Shown here piece after piece: positions 27,304 through 37,331 of a DNA stretch of 64,000 nucleotides (the stretch's first letter is position 1; every line of letters starts with the position of its first letter). Position numbers and translations under genes: made by a program. The DNA is from Enterococcus canis NBRC 100695 (lineage in GTDB: Bacteria; Bacillota; Bacilli; Lactobacillales; Enterococcaceae), in assembly GCF_001544375.1 (NCBI RefSeq), contig NZ_BCQJ01000001.1, positions 294,275 to 358,274 of the forward strand, in the 5' to 3' direction. The notes beneath the pieces were generated by a model. It made no database searches, was not told the origin of the DNA, and saw nothing but the letters and a program-made list of their open reading frames with translations.

Positions 27304-28272
27304 TTAGACCCACCACATATTAGCTGGTTGATCATGAATCATCACGGAACGTAAATTCGTCACGGCCCGTTGTAAGCCTTCGTCAACTGACATCAACGGA
27401 TCTTCGTGTTCAATGCTCAATACATAATCATAACCATACAAACGTAAGGCAGAAACCATATCGGACCAGACACCTAAATCATGCCCGCAACCAACAGAGC
27501 GGAAGGTCCAAGCCCGAGTTTTCACATCCGTATAAGGTTGCATATCCGTTAAGCCGTGCATATTAATATTGTCTTGATCTAGATACGTATCCTTGGCGTG
27601 GAAATGATGGATTGCGCCGGCATCGCCTAAAATCTTGATAGCGGCTACTGGATCAATCCCTTGCCACCATAAGTGACTTGGATCTAGGTTACAACCAATT
27701 GCTTTACCCGTTGCTTCTCGCAGACGCAACATGGTGTACGGCGTATGAGCTAAGAAACCACCGTGTAACTCGATACCAATTTTGATACCGGCTGCTTCAG
27801 CCTCTGTGTTGATCCCCTTCCAATAAGGAATCAAACGTTTTTCCCATTGGAACTCATAATTGTCACTGTACTCCGTTGGCCACGGCAAGACCGGCCAGTT
27901 TACTTGAGTATCCGTCTCGTTGCCACCTGAAACACCAGAGAAACCGTTGACTACTGGCACATTCATTAGCGAAGCTAACTTGATTGTTTTACGCAACAAT
28001 TCATCTGCTTCTGCCGCTACTTGTGGGACTGGTGAAATAGGATTATGGTGGCAGCTGAGTGCTGAGATGGTTAAACCTTTATCAGCTAACTTGGCTAAAT
28101 ATTCTTTCCGGGCATCACTTGAGGCTAGCAACGTATCGATTTTTAAGTGAGCGTCGCCAGGTGACCCGCCAGTACCGATTTCTACTGTTTCTAAACCTAA
28201 AGCTGCGACCTTTTCAATCATTTCGTCAAAGGTCAAATCGTTAAATAATGGGGTAAAAACGCCTAATTTCAT
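27304..28272 (-). CDS. Sugar phosphate isomerase/epimerase family protein (IolE/IolH-like)
   Basis: A 322-residue TIM-barrel protein of the xylose-isomerase/AP-endonuclease-2 fold. It opens with KLGVFTPLFNDLTFDEMIEKVAALGLE. Metal-binding-type motifs include SALSCHHNP, IGIELHGGF, CNLDPSHLWWQG and HFHAKDTYL, which place Glu, Asp and His residues at the barrel mouth. Such proteins dehydrate or isomerise keto-inositols and keto-sugars. It lies between two Gfo/Idh genes, so a pathway of oxidation and isomerisation is inferred. The specific reaction is unknown. Confidence 0.87.
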   Translation of the reverse strand: MKLGVFTPLFNDLTFDEMIEKVAALGLETVEIGTGGSPGDAHLKIDTLLASSDARKEYLAKLADKGLTISALSCHHNPISPVPQVAAEADELLRKTIKLASLMNVPVVNGFSGVSGGNETDTQVNWPVLPWPTEYSDNYEFQWEKRLIPYWKGINTEAEAAGIKIGIELHGGFLAHTPYTMLRLREATGKAIGCNLDPSHLWWQGIDPVAAIKILGDAGAIHHFHAKDTYLDQDNINMHGLTDMQPYTDVKTRAWTFRSVGCGHDLGVWSDMVSALRLYGYDYVLSIEHEDPLMSVDEGLQRAVTNLRSVMIHDQPANMWWV

Positions 28273-28288
28273 CTTGTTCGCTCCTCTT

Positions 28289-29362
28289 TTATAAGTAGAC
28301 TGGTGCGCCAGTCTCTGAAGATTTATAAATTGCTTCTAAAATTTCCGTTACTACTAAAGCTTCCTCTGATTTAACTACCGGCTCGGTATCGTTTAGAATT
28401 GCTTGAATCCACGCATGCGCCTCAGCGATTTCCGGTTTATCATCACTACCATCATAGAAATCGACACCGTCAGCTTGTAACTGAATGTCCTTTTCATACA
28501 GCATTTGATGTTCTTCCCCATTGATAGTCAAGCCGCTATCCATGTCAGCGCCAGCTTTGGTACCATATAAACTGGTTTTTGCTTCTTTGACATCGCGACT
28601 ATTTAAGGCCCAGCTGGATTCTAAGAAAATCGTTGCGCCATTTTCCATCGTCACAAAGCCAAAGGCAGAATCTTCAACGGTAAATTTCTTTGGATCCCAT
28701 GGTCCCCAAGCATTAGCCGCATTCTCCTGTTGGGATAATTTATGGTAGGCTTTGCCGACTACATATTTAGGACGATAATTATCCATCATCCATAGGGTTA
28801 AGTCCAAGGCGTGGGTGCCAATATCAATCAGTGGCCCACCTCCTTGCGCTTCTTCATCAAGAAAGACACCCCAGGTTGGGACTGCGCGTCGTCTAATCGC
28901 GTGTGCTTTAGCGAAATAAATATCTCCCAACGCATCTTCTCGACATACCGTGTGCAAATATTGCGCGTCCTTGCGAAAACGATTTTGATAACCAATCGTT
29001 AATTTTTTTCCTGTTTCTTGTGCCGCTGTAATCATGGCTTTCGCTTCTTCTGTCGTTTTAGCCATTGGCTTTTCACACATCACATGATGGTCGGATTTCA
29101 AAGCAGCAATCGTGATCTCCGCATGGGTGTTATTGGGCGTGCAGACGTGAATGACATCCATCTCCGTATCCGCTAACATTTTTTGATAATCAGTATAAAC
29201 ATTGGCCTCTTCAGTGCCGTAAACCGCCCGTGCTTCCTCAGCTCGTTCGACAATCAAATCACAGAATGCGACTAACTCTACTTCCTTTTGTGCAGCCAAT
29301 GCTGGTAAATGCTTACCTTTCGCAATTCCACCACAACCAATGATTCCTATTTTAAGTGTCAT
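28289..29362 (-). CDS. Gfo/Idh/MocA-family oxidoreductase (first gene of operon)
   Basis: A 357-residue NAD(P)-dependent dehydrogenase-like protein. GCGGIAKGKHLPAL is the nucleotide-binding loop, VCTPNNTHAEI and MCEKPMAKT carry the family motif with catalytic Lys, and LIDIGTHALDLTLWMM provides the substrate-domain Asp and His. It differs clearly from the 26236 paralogue, so the two probably catalyse different steps. The start follows AGGAGG. The promoter faces an AraC regulator gene, and a cre-like site lies in the leader. Confidence 0.88.
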   Translation of the reverse strand: MTLKIGIIGCGGIAKGKHLPALAAQKEVELVAFCDLIVERAEEARAVYGTEEANVYTDYQKMLADTEMDVIHVCTPNNTHAEITIAALKSDHHVMCEKPMAKTTEEAKAMITAAQETGKKLTIGYQNRFRKDAQYLHTVCREDALGDIYFAKAHAIRRRAVPTWGVFLDEEAQGGGPLIDIGTHALDLTLWMMDNYRPKYVVGKAYHKLSQQENAANAWGPWDPKKFTVEDSAFGFVTMENGATIFLESSWALNSRDVKEAKTSLYGTKAGADMDSGLTINGEEHQMLYEKDIQLQADGVDFYDGSDDKPEIAEAHAWIQAILNDTEPVVKSEEALVVTEILEAIYKSSETGAPVYL

Positions 29363-29372
29363 ATAAACCTCC

Positions 29373-29386
29373 TGAAACCGTTTTAT
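29373..29386 (+). promoter_or_regulatory. Candidate cre site in the oxidoreductase operon leader
   Basis: TGAAACCGTTTTAT matches cre at 12 of 14 positions. It lies between a TATACT -10 (29403-29398 on the minus strand) and the start codon at 29362. Confidence 0.5.
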
Positions 29387-29479
29387 TTGATGCCTTTAGT
29401 ATACGAGAACAACTACTGCGTTTCTTCCCACTTTCACGCTGAAAAATTCCCGGATTTTGTTCTAATATCGAAGAGATAC

Positions 29480-29485
29480 GGTATA
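29480..29485 (+). promoter_or_regulatory. -10 box of the AraC-type regulator gene
   Basis: A consensus TATAAT lies just ahead of the AGGAGG site. The best -35, TTGTTC, is at a non-ideal 19 bp. Confidence 0.4.
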
Positions 29486-29508
29486 ATCAAAGAATAGGAG
29501 GTTTCATC

Positions 29509-30369
29509 ATGAGTTTATATTTAGAAATTCCTCATTACGAACATGATTTTCCTTTTAGAAGCTTTATCAGCCAGGGATGGGAGATTACGAACCCTCATTG
29601 GCATCGTGATTTAGAATTTATCTATTGTTTAGAAGGCACTGTGAATCTTGGGGCTGATGGAGAAATTATCACTTTAGCAGAAGGCGATTTGTTCTTCTTT
29701 CCTAGCGCTCAACCTCATTTTTTCCTTGCTTCTCCTGATAGTCGAAGGTTAGTTTTTCAATTTGATTTGTTACTTTTTCAAGAAGTCCAGCAAAAATTTG
29801 GACAAAACTTGGAACAGCTTTATGACCGAGCAGCCAAACACAGTCAACAGTGGCCGCCAGAGATTCGTCAACAGCTAATCGGGCTCTTTCTACAAATTCA
29901 TGAAGAAGAGGTCTCAAAAAAATCTGGCTGGCAATACGGAGTGCTTGGTGGTCTTTACCAAATCAATCGACTGATTTATCAACTACCGCCAACAAGTGAT
30001 GCACCGCAGCCTTCCGGACAATCATTGCGCAATAAACAAGGTCTCGAACAATTAAACTTAATTTTAGAATACGTGGAGCGTCACTATGATCGCCCCTTCA
30101 GTCAAGAAGAGGCGGCCGCCATTGTGGGCTTTAGCCCCAGCTACTTCTCACGCTTTTTCAAACGAATGGTTGGGCAGTCCTTTTCCCATTACTTAATGGA
30201 CTACCGTCTTAATCAAGCAAAATATATTTTGGGAACGGAAGAGCTACCAATGGACGAGGTTGCCGCGCGCACGGGCTTTGCTAGCGTGAAGACCTTTCAC
30301 CATGTATTCAAAAAACGTATTGGTGTCGCGCCTTTACAATTTCGGAAACAACTGCGAGCTACACCTTAA
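29509..30369 (+). CDS. AraC-family transcriptional regulator
   Basis: A 286-residue regulator. Residues 1-150 form a cupin-like sensor (NPHWHRDLEFIYCLEGTVNL, LAEGDLFFFPSAQPHFF). Residues 185-286 form the double helix-turn-helix: SQEEAAAIVGFSPSYFSRFFKRMVG and MDEVAARTGFASVKTFHHVFKKRIG, then APLQFRK. It is divergent from the Gfo/Idh operon with a 146-bp shared promoter region, so it very probably controls that operon, as activator judging from the weak -35 there. The inducer is unknown. Confidence 0.9.
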   Translation: MSLYLEIPHYEHDFPFRSFISQGWEITNPHWHRDLEFIYCLEGTVNLGADGEIITLAEGDLFFFPSAQPHFFLASPDSRRLVFQFDLLLFQEVQQKFGQNLEQLYDRAAKHSQQWPPEIRQQLIGLFLQIHEEEVSKKSGWQYGVLGGLYQINRLIYQLPPTSDAPQPSGQSLRNKQGLEQLNLILEYVERHYDRPFSQEEAAAIVGFSPSYFSRFFKRMVGQSFSHYLMDYRLNQAKYILGTEELPMDEVAARTGFASVKTFHHVFKKRIGVAPLQFRKQLRATP

Positions 30370-30374
30370 CAAAA

Positions 30375-30413
30375 AAACCGATGACAACGAGTTTGGCTCG
30401 TTGCCATCGGTTT
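30375..30413 (+). terminator. Terminator of the AraC-type gene
   Basis: AAACCGATGACAACGAG pairs with CTCGTTGCCATCGGTTT (one mismatch) over a 5-nt loop, followed by T residues. Confidence 0.8.
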
Positions 30414-30441
30414 TCAGCATATTTAATGCTGTCTTTAAAGC

Positions 30442-30603
30442 TTATGCTTGAATGATCAGTAAATGATCTTGTTCTTCATAGACGATGTGTTCATCCAAAT
30501 CTAAAATTTCTGGACGCAACTCGCCACTTTCGCGAATTTGCACTTCGACATTTTCGTCTAATTGACTTAAATGAGCAATCAGCTCTTTGACGGTCATTTT
30601 CAT
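30442..30603 (-). CDS. Small hypothetical protein, 53 residues
   Basis: A complete short frame beginning MKMTVKELIAHLSQLDENVE and ending in LLIIQA. It is acidic and soluble, with a predicted N-terminal helix followed by two strands. A GAGGAG site lies 11 bases before the ATG, a little far. It is 21 nt downstream of an 80-residue membrane-protein gene on the same strand and probably co-transcribed. No family recognised; third-position base use looks like its neighbours. Confidence 0.6.
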   Translation of the reverse strand: MKMTVKELIAHLSQLDENVEVQIRESGELRPEILDLDEHIVYEEQDHLLIIQA

Positions 30604-30624
30604 TCGTTGATAAACTCCTCATCT

Positions 30625-30867
30625 TTAAGCAGCTTTACGATAAGCCGGCTTTTTTTCTATGGGAATAATTTGAGCACGACGTTTCTTCCGTGTAAGCTTC
30701 CAGAAAACGACTGACCCAACAAAATAGCTAAACAGTACTCCTTGAATGATGGTTAAAGTCAGATAGAGCTTTGGTAAATAGGGGTAATCAAAAATAGATA
30801 CCACTGCGACTTCAACAGCTAAAATCACCAAAGATACAACCAAACTATTCCGATGTTTCCGACTCAA
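30625..30867 (-). CDS. Small two-helix membrane protein, 80 residues
   Basis: A protein of unknown function with helices at about residues 8-27 and 36-56 and a strongly basic C-terminal tail (KLTRKKRRAQ and KKPAYRKAA). It starts with TTG at 30867: an ideal AGGAGG lies eight bases upstream and no ATG or GTG occurs in the early frame. It is followed closely by the 53-residue gene. Confidence 0.65.
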   Translation of the reverse strand: MSRKHRNSLVVSLVILAVEVAVVSIFDYPYLPKLYLTLTIIQGVLFSYFVGSVVFWKLTRKKRRAQIIPIEKKPAYRKAA

Positions 30868-30938
30868 AAAAATTCCTCCTTCACACAGATACAGTCATTA
30901 TATAATAACTGTTCTATATAAAGAAAGAATTATGCTTA

Positions 30939-31529
30939 CTATTTGGAAAATGGAATCAAATACTCCTGCGCTTTATCATCCAAGATTGCTAGAATCTCTT
31001 CCTCCTGATTAGCGGTCAGCTGTCGCAAAGGAATAATAAACGCAATCGTTTCCGAAAGGTAGATAAATAAGTGTTCCTTCCCTTGAATAATCAAAGGAAT
31101 ATTGTCCCAAGCAATCTGCTGCTTATTGCGATTATTTTCCTCCACTAAGCCTTCTTCTTCAAAGGTCAATCGACTAGGTTCACCATTGTTGAAAGAGTCC
31201 TTCCGCTCAAATGCCCGCTGTACCTGGCTTTTAACCCTGTGCTTCAAAACAAACCAGGTCGCATACGGGGCTTTGCCAAACATCATCGCAATCAGTTCTA
31301 GAATAGTACAAACACCAATAGCAATATACCAGACAGAGGTCCACTCTTTATTCCCAGTAAATAAAAAATTCACCAACGCCAAAATCAGATTCGTGCCTAA
31401 AATCGTCAAAATAATGTTACGGGTCATCTTTTTTGAAGATGGCATCCGTTCCCTCAATATATAATCCTTTTGAAAGGCTAAATTATCTTCCATGGAGACG
31501 GTGATATTGATCGTGTAAGGATATTCCAC
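30939..31529 (-). CDS. YcxB-like membrane protein
   Basis: A 196-residue protein with two central membrane helices (about residues 38-58 and 66-86) flanked by soluble parts. The C-terminal half contains RLTFEEEGLVEENNRNKQQIAWDNIPLIIQGKEHLFIYLSET-type strands typical of the YcxB/PF14317 domain. Function is unknown. The GTG start follows GAGGAG at six bases. It stands 71 nt from the next gene downstream and has no clear partner. Confidence 0.72.
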   Translation of the reverse strand: MEYPYTINITVSMEDNLAFQKDYILRERMPSSKKMTRNIILTILGTNLILALVNFLFTGNKEWTSVWYIAIGVCTILELIAMMFGKAPYATWFVLKHRVKSQVQRAFERKDSFNNGEPSRLTFEEEGLVEENNRNKQQIAWDNIPLIIQGKEHLFIYLSETIAFIIPLRQLTANQEEEILAILDDKAQEYLIPFSK

Positions 31530-31639
31530 CCGACTCTCCTCGCTTTCCTTCTATAATACAATCATTTCCCTTTATTCTAGCAATTCACCTTCCCCTTGTC
31601 TATGATGAGAAGAAACAAAGATCAAATTGTCACACAACA

Positions 31640-31689
31640 AAAATAAAAAAGAAATACAAGCAAAGGCTATGAAACCTTGCTCGTATTTC
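31640..31689 (-). terminator. Terminator of the gal operon
   Basis: A 15-16-bp stem with two mismatches (31651-31666 against 31674-31689) is followed by TTTTTTATTTTT on the minus strand, directly after galR. Confidence 0.85.
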
Positions 31690-31693
31690 TCTG

Positions 31694-32671
<978 letters not shown>

Positions 32672-34153
32672 CTATAACGTCTGCGCAAACCGATCAAATC
32701 CTGCTTGGCCAGCCTCATCACGTTTGAAGACGCCAGCGTCCGCCAAGACTTGCGCAAACACATTGCCAACCTCTTGTTGTAAGATCGCTGTCACATTTGT
32801 TTCATTCAAATCATGTTGCGTTTTAATCGTTTCAGCCCAAGCTAAGTGATAGTCCTTAATCGAGTTGGGTTGATCTAGTAAGAAGCGTTCTACCTCTTGC
32901 AGCTCTTCTTTTAGTCGTGGTGGCAAAACAGCCAGTCCCATCACTTCAATCAGACCGATATTTTCTTTTTTGATATGTTGAACTTCTGGATGTGGATGGA
33001 AAATACCATCTGGGTATTCCGCAGAGACATTATTGTCGCGTAAAACTAAATCTAGCTCATACAATTTCCCACGCTTGCGGGCAATCGGCGTCACCGTATG
33101 ATGAGGTGTCCCGTCTTCAGAAAAAGCTTGAATTGACAAGCTTTCATCGCTATAACGTTTCCACTGCTCAAATACATAATCTGCTGCATTGATTAGGGCA
33201 TCTTTTTCCACACTGCTCAAACGAATAACGGACATCGGCCATTTTACGATACCGGCAGTTACTTGCGGAAACAGTGGCAAATCAATTCCTCGTTCAATAG
33301 CTGCTTTGGCCATTGGAAACTCATGACGCCCTCCTTGATAATGGTCATGGGAAAGAATCGAGCCACCAACAATTGGCAGATCCGCATTGGAGCCTACAAA
33401 ATAGTGGGGAAACACATCCATAATTTGCAATAGACGACGGAAGCTATCCCGGCTGATTTTCATAGGACGATGCTCTTCCGACAAAATAATCGCGTGCTCA
33501 TTGTAATAAGCGTATGGTGAGTATTGGAAGCCCCAGCTTTCACCGGCCAAATTCATACGAATGATGCGATGATTGGTACGAGCCGGATAATTATCTCGGC
33601 CTTTGTAACCCTCATTTTCCATGCACAACATACATTTAGGGTAATCCACCTTAACGGCGTTGCGCTCCAAAGCAATCTGCTTGGGATCTTTTTCCGGTTT
33701 GGATAGATTGATGGTGATCTCTAATTCGCCATAAGGTGTCGCTGCAGGAAAAACGATATTTTTCGCAATTGCCTCTGTTTTGATGTAGTCATTACTTTTG
33801 CTTAACTCAAAAAAGTAATCCGTCGCTTCTTTAGGATCCTGTGCATAATGTTGGGCAAATAACGCATTTACCACTGAAGGTGGCGGCGTCAACAGATCCA
33901 TAATTTGACCTTCCCAAATCTCGATTTGAGATTGGATCGGCGCAAATTGCTCATTTTCAAGAGCCTTCGCCTTCAAGCGTTTCATTAAGGCAAGCGGCGG
34001 CTCGACTTCGCCACGCACTTCAAAATCACCAAGCGCATCTTCACCAATCAGCGCTAAGATGCGATTATGCAAATAGAGGCGGTCCATTTCCATCCAACCG
34101 CCGTTACGGATTGCAATCGTCGCAAAATCCGCAATAGTTTGGCTGATTGTCAT
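32672..34153 (-). CDS. galT: UDP-glucose-hexose-1-phosphate uridylyltransferase, class II
   Basis: A 493-residue Firmicute-type GalT of the Leloir pathway, exchanging UMP between UDP-glucose and galactose 1-phosphate. It belongs to the class II branch, longer than the E. coli type. KCMLCMENEGYKGRDNYPARTNHR and GGSILSHDHYQGGRHEFPM (the active-site His region) are diagnostic. ATG 34153 is chosen because AAAGGG lies nine bases upstream; an ATG at 34162 would sit directly on that site. It lies 13 nt after galE. Confidence 0.95.
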   Translation of the reverse strand: MTISQTIADFATIAIRNGGWMEMDRLYLHNRILALIGEDALGDFEVRGEVEPPLALMKRLKAKALENEQFAPIQSQIEIWEGQIMDLLTPPPSVVNALFAQHYAQDPKEATDYFFELSKSNDYIKTEAIAKNIVFPAATPYGELEITINLSKPEKDPKQIALERNAVKVDYPKCMLCMENEGYKGRDNYPARTNHRIIRMNLAGESWGFQYSPYAYYNEHAIILSEEHRPMKISRDSFRRLLQIMDVFPHYFVGSNADLPIVGGSILSHDHYQGGRHEFPMAKAAIERGIDLPLFPQVTAGIVKWPMSVIRLSSVEKDALINAADYVFEQWKRYSDESLSIQAFSEDGTPHHTVTPIARKRGKLYELDLVLRDNNVSAEYPDGIFHPHPEVQHIKKENIGLIEVMGLAVLPPRLKEELQEVERFLLDQPNSIKDYHLAWAETIKTQHDLNETNVTAILQQEVGNVFAQVLADAGVFKRDEAGQAGFDRFAQTL

Positions 34154-34166
34154 CTTCTTCATCCCT

Positions 34167-35156
34167 TTACTCTTCGTAGCCGTGTGGATGGCTTTCATGC
34201 CAACGCCACGCAGTTCCGATAATTTCCTTTACGTCATCGTACTTAGGCTGCCAACCTAATACATCCTTCGCTTTGTCACTAGCTGCAATCAGAACGCTAG
34301 GATCCCCGGCGCGACGTGGTGCGACAACTGCTGGAATCTCTTTGCCAGTGACTTCACGGGCAGCTTCTAACATTTCTTTCACGGAGTACCCTTGGCTGCT
34401 ACCTAGGTTAAAGACGTTACTGTCGCCGCCTTTTTTCAAATACTCTAACGCTAAGATATGAGCCGCAATCAAGTCTTCTACTTGTACATAATCCCGAATA
34501 CAAGTGCCATCTGGCGTATCATAATCATCGCCAAAAATGGCCAGTTGTTCTCTTTGACCAAGGGCTACTTGTAAAATGATTGGAACTAAATGGGTTTCTG
34601 GGTCATGATCTTCACCAATAGACGCATCTGACTTGGCACCGGCAACGTTGAAATACCGCAATGCTACGTAGCGTAGATCTGATGCCGCACTCGTCCAACC
34701 CATGATTTTTTCCATCATCAATTTGCTTTCGCCATAAGGATTTTTAGGATTTGTTGGCGTAGTTTCTTTGATAGGCACTTCTTCAGGTTCTCCGTAGGTT
34801 GCTGCAGTTGAAGAGAAAACGATATGGTTAACCCCAAATTCTTGCATGACTTCTAAGGTAATTTGTGTGCCGTAGACATTATTATTGAAATACATTAATG
34901 GTTTTTCAACGGATTCACCTACTAGTGAGTTGGCTGCGAAATGGATTACACCTTCAATTTTTTCATTTTGGAAGACTTCCCGCATGAACTCTTTATCGCG
35001 GATGTCCCCTTGGTAAAAAGTTGCTTCTGGACGAATCGCTGCCTCATGCCCAGTTTGTAGATTGTCTACTACAACAACTTCGTATCCTTTTTCTACTAAT
35101 TGATCTACCGCATGGGATCCGATATAACCGGCTCCACCTAAAACTAAAACTGCCAT
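34167..35156 (-). CDS. galE: UDP-glucose 4-epimerase
   Basis: A 329-residue NAD-dependent epimerase interconverting UDP-galactose and UDP-glucose. GGAGYIGSH (residues 7-15) binds NAD, the catalytic pair is Tyr141 and Lys145 in YGESK, and the SSTAATYG segment supplies the catalytic Ser/Thr. ATG 35156 follows AAGGAGGG; the frame upstream to 35315 overlaps galK and lacks a ribosome binding site. Second gene of the gal operon. Confidence 0.96.
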   Translation of the reverse strand: MAVLVLGGAGYIGSHAVDQLVEKGYEVVVVDNLQTGHEAAIRPEATFYQGDIRDKEFMREVFQNEKIEGVIHFAANSLVGESVEKPLMYFNNNVYGTQITLEVMQEFGVNHIVFSSTAATYGEPEEVPIKETTPTNPKNPYGESKLMMEKIMGWTSAASDLRYVALRYFNVAGAKSDASIGEDHDPETHLVPIILQVALGQREQLAIFGDDYDTPDGTCIRDYVQVEDLIAAHILALEYLKKGGDSNVFNLGSSQGYSVKEMLEAAREVTGKEIPAVVAPRRAGDPSVLIAASDKAKDVLGWQPKYDDVKEIIGTAWRWHESHPHGYEE

Positions 35157-35172
35157 TCTATTCCCTCCTTGA

Positions 35173-36327
35173 TTATAAAGCTCGTGCGCCATCATCGATT
35201 CGAGCTTGATAAAAATCAGCTGTATAGCTAATTTTTTCTGCATAAATTTTGCCAACATTTTCAGTAAATGTTTTAAATTCAGTCGCTGGTACAAGTGCAA
35301 TCGCACAGCCACCAAAGCCGGCTCCTGTCATTCGAGCACCTAGAACACCAGGCTGCCCTTGAGCCGCCGCAACTAACGTATCCAATTCAATGCCGGTTAC
35401 TTCATAGTCATCCCGCAAAGAAGTGTGGGAATCATTCAACAACAGACCGAAAGTTTCCAAGTCACCCTTAGTCAGCGCCGCTTTAGCTTTCAACGTCCGT
35501 TGATTTTCATAAACCGCATGCCGCGCGCGTTTTTCCAAAGTAGCATCATTGATCAATGCTAGGTTAGCTTCAAAAGTCGCTTCATCCAAATCACCTAACG
35601 TTTGAATAGCTAATTTTGTTTGTAGACGACTTAAGGCTTCTTCGCACTCAGCACGACGTTCATTATATTTTGAGTCAGCCAGTTCCCGACGTTTATTGGT
35701 ATTCATGATAGCGACCACGTAATCGCCTAATTCTACTGGTACCATTTCATAATCTAAGGTATTCGCGTCGAGTAAAATGGCATGATCTTTTTTTCCCATA
35801 CCAACTGCGAATTGGTCCATGATTCCGGAATTAACGCCGATGAATTTATTTTCAACTTGTTTTCCCGTAATGATCAAATCTAAGCGTTTCGTAGTCAGCT
35901 GGAAGAGATCTTCTAAAATTACGCCCATTAATAATTCGATAGACGCCGAAGAAGAAAGTCCCGCACCATTTGGTATTGTACCATAAAAATAGATATCCAT
36001 CCCTCGGTCAATCGTATAACCGTCCTCTTTAAGATAATGGATCATCCCTTTAGGGTAATTCGTCCAATCATGGGTTTTATTGTAGCTAAGATCAGCCAAA
36101 GTGAACTCAATGATGCCCAAATTGGGGAAGTTTTCGGAGTACATACGAATCACTTGGTCCTCACGTTTACGAGCCGCTGCATAGGTTCCTAAAGTAATGG
36201 CAGCGGGGAAAACATGCCCCCCATTATAATCTGTGTGTTCGCCAATTAAATTGATACGTCCCGGTGAAAAATACGTCTGAGCTGCTTCTACCCCAAAAAT
36301 TTTTTTAAAGCTTGTTTTTATCTCCAT
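35173..36327 (-). CDS. galK: Galactokinase
   Basis: A 384-residue GHMP kinase phosphorylating galactose at C1. The galactokinase signature [22 protein letters not shown] (residues about 22-43), ATP-binding [11 protein letters not shown] and C-terminal [16 protein letters not shown] are present. ATG 36327 follows TTGGAGG. It is the first gene of galKETR, behind a consensus promoter with an inverted repeat and a cre-like site. No galactose mutarotase gene is in the operon. Confidence 0.96.
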   Translation of the reverse strand: MEIKTSFKKIFGVEAAQTYFSPGRINLIGEHTDYNGGHVFPAAITLGTYAAARKREDQVIRMYSENFPNLGIIEFTLADLSYNKTHDWTNYPKGMIHYLKEDGYTIDRGMDIYFYGTIPNGAGLSSSASIELLMGVILEDLFQLTTKRLDLIITGKQVENKFIGVNSGIMDQFAVGMGKKDHAILLDANTLDYEMVPVELGDYVVAIMNTNKRRELADSKYNERRAECEEALSRLQTKLAIQTLGDLDEATFEANLALINDATLEKRARHAVYENQRTLKAKAALTKGDLETFGLLLNDSHTSLRDDYEVTGIELDTLVAAAQGQPGVLGARMTGAGFGGCAIALVPATEFKTFTENVGKIYAEKISYTADFYQARIDDGARAL

Positions 36328-36348
36328 GTTTGACCTCCAAAATGTTTT

Positions 36349-36362
36349 TGTTAGCGCTATTA
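36349..36362 (+). promoter_or_regulatory. Candidate cre site of the gal operon
   Basis: On the minus strand TAATAGCGCTAACA matches 12 of 14 cre positions. It overlaps the -10 box and the start point, which would give direct glucose repression. Confidence 0.5.
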
Positions 36363-36387
36363 TAACGCCTTTAGTAAATTTATTCAA
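36359..36387 (-). promoter_or_regulatory. Promoter of galKETR
   Basis: TTGAAT (36387-36382) and TATAAT (36364-36359) are separated by exactly 17 bp on the minus strand. Confidence 0.8.
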
Positions 36388-36400
36388 TATATTTACTAAA
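36370..36400. promoter_or_regulatory. Inverted repeat at the gal promoter, candidate GalR operator
   Basis: TTTAGTAAAT (36370-36379) and ATTTACTAAA (36391-36400) are perfect complements, centred 21 bp apart, about two helical turns. They flank the -35 box. Confidence 0.6.
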
Positions 36401-36449
36401 CTTTTACTTAACAAGATTCCACCTTGTTCTCTAGGTCATTTTTCTCCAG

Positions 36450-36480
36450 AAAAAAAAGACAGTTGACGAGCAACTGCCTT
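36450..36480 (-). terminator. Terminator of the yoaK-like gene
   Basis: GGCAGTTG-CTCGT-CAACTGTC on the minus strand is followed by T8. Confidence 0.85.
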
Positions 36481-36486
36481 CTCTAG

Positions 36487-37152
36487 CTATTTCGCTTTAT
36501 TTGTACTAATGAGGTAGGTTGTAATTCCTAATGGCACTAAAGTTAAGACAATCGCTGCATTTGTCAGCCAAGCAACCATCAACCCCATCAACGCAGCCCC
36601 TACCACAAAACTTACAATAATGGCTAAGGTATCATTTCCCTTTTCGCGGGCTTTCGCACTATGCTCGGTAACCGCATCTAAATAGCTTTCTCCCAACGTG
36701 CGTAGGTTACCGGTCATCATTAGAGAGGTAAACGGGCCGCCCTTTAGTTTACGAAATTCTTGTAGTTGCGCCGCAGCAACTAGTGAGACTAATGCGCTGC
36801 TAGCCATATTAGGAATGTGCGCTGCCGCAACCGTCACAATCAAAACCAATAGCATTTCCCAAAGCAAAATACTTACTTGGCGATTGCGCCGCGTGTCACT
36901 TTTTTCAAAGCGCTGTTGGACAAAACGTACAATGATCGTCCCTAATAAGAAGGATAAAATCGGCACTAAATACCGTACAATAATACTCAAATCTCCCTTG
37001 GCTATGTGAATGCCTAGCAAGATTAAGTTCCCTGTTTGTAAACCTGCAAAGACTTCTCCGTGCTGCAAATAAGTATACGCATCAAAACCGCCAGCCGCCA
37101 TCGCCAACAGCATCCCAATATGTAATCGTTCATGAATTGGATAATCCTTCAT
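36487..37152 (-). CDS. YoaK-family (DUF1275) membrane protein
   Basis: A 221-residue protein with six membrane helices. The family pattern AAGGFDAYTYLQHGEVFAG-LQTGNLILLG near the N-terminus and the later MMTGNLRTLGES repeat of the TGN motif are diagnostic of DUF1275. Function is unknown. ATG 37152 follows GGAGGCG; the upstream open frame lacks a start with ribosome binding site. It is monocistronic upstream of the gal promoter and in the same direction. Confidence 0.85.
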   Translation of the reverse strand: MKDYPIHERLHIGMLLAMAAGGFDAYTYLQHGEVFAGLQTGNLILLGIHIAKGDLSIIVRYLVPILSFLLGTIIVRFVQQRFEKSDTRRNRQVSILLWEMLLVLIVTVAAAHIPNMASSALVSLVAAAQLQEFRKLKGGPFTSLMMTGNLRTLGESYLDAVTEHSAKAREKGNDTLAIIVSFVVGAALMGLMVAWLTNAAIVLTLVPLGITTYLISTNKAK

Positions 37153-37237
37153 CCAAACCGCCTCCTCACAAAAATTATACTCCTTTTTAAGGTGAAAGGT
37201 TTTCGTGACGCTCATCTGCCATTTGAGAGGACTTTGT

Positions 37238-37266
37238 TTTTCAAGAAAAGCCTTTATCGTTATAAT
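37238..37266 (+). promoter_or_regulatory. Promoter of the TVP38-like gene
   Basis: TTTTCA (37238-37243) and TATAAT (37261-37266) are separated by 17 bp. Confidence 0.5.
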
Positions 37267-37331
37267 AGAAGTAACGAAAAATAATTGCTTGCATTTTGCG
37301 CTTCATTTCAAGCTGAAAGTGGGTGTTGCCT

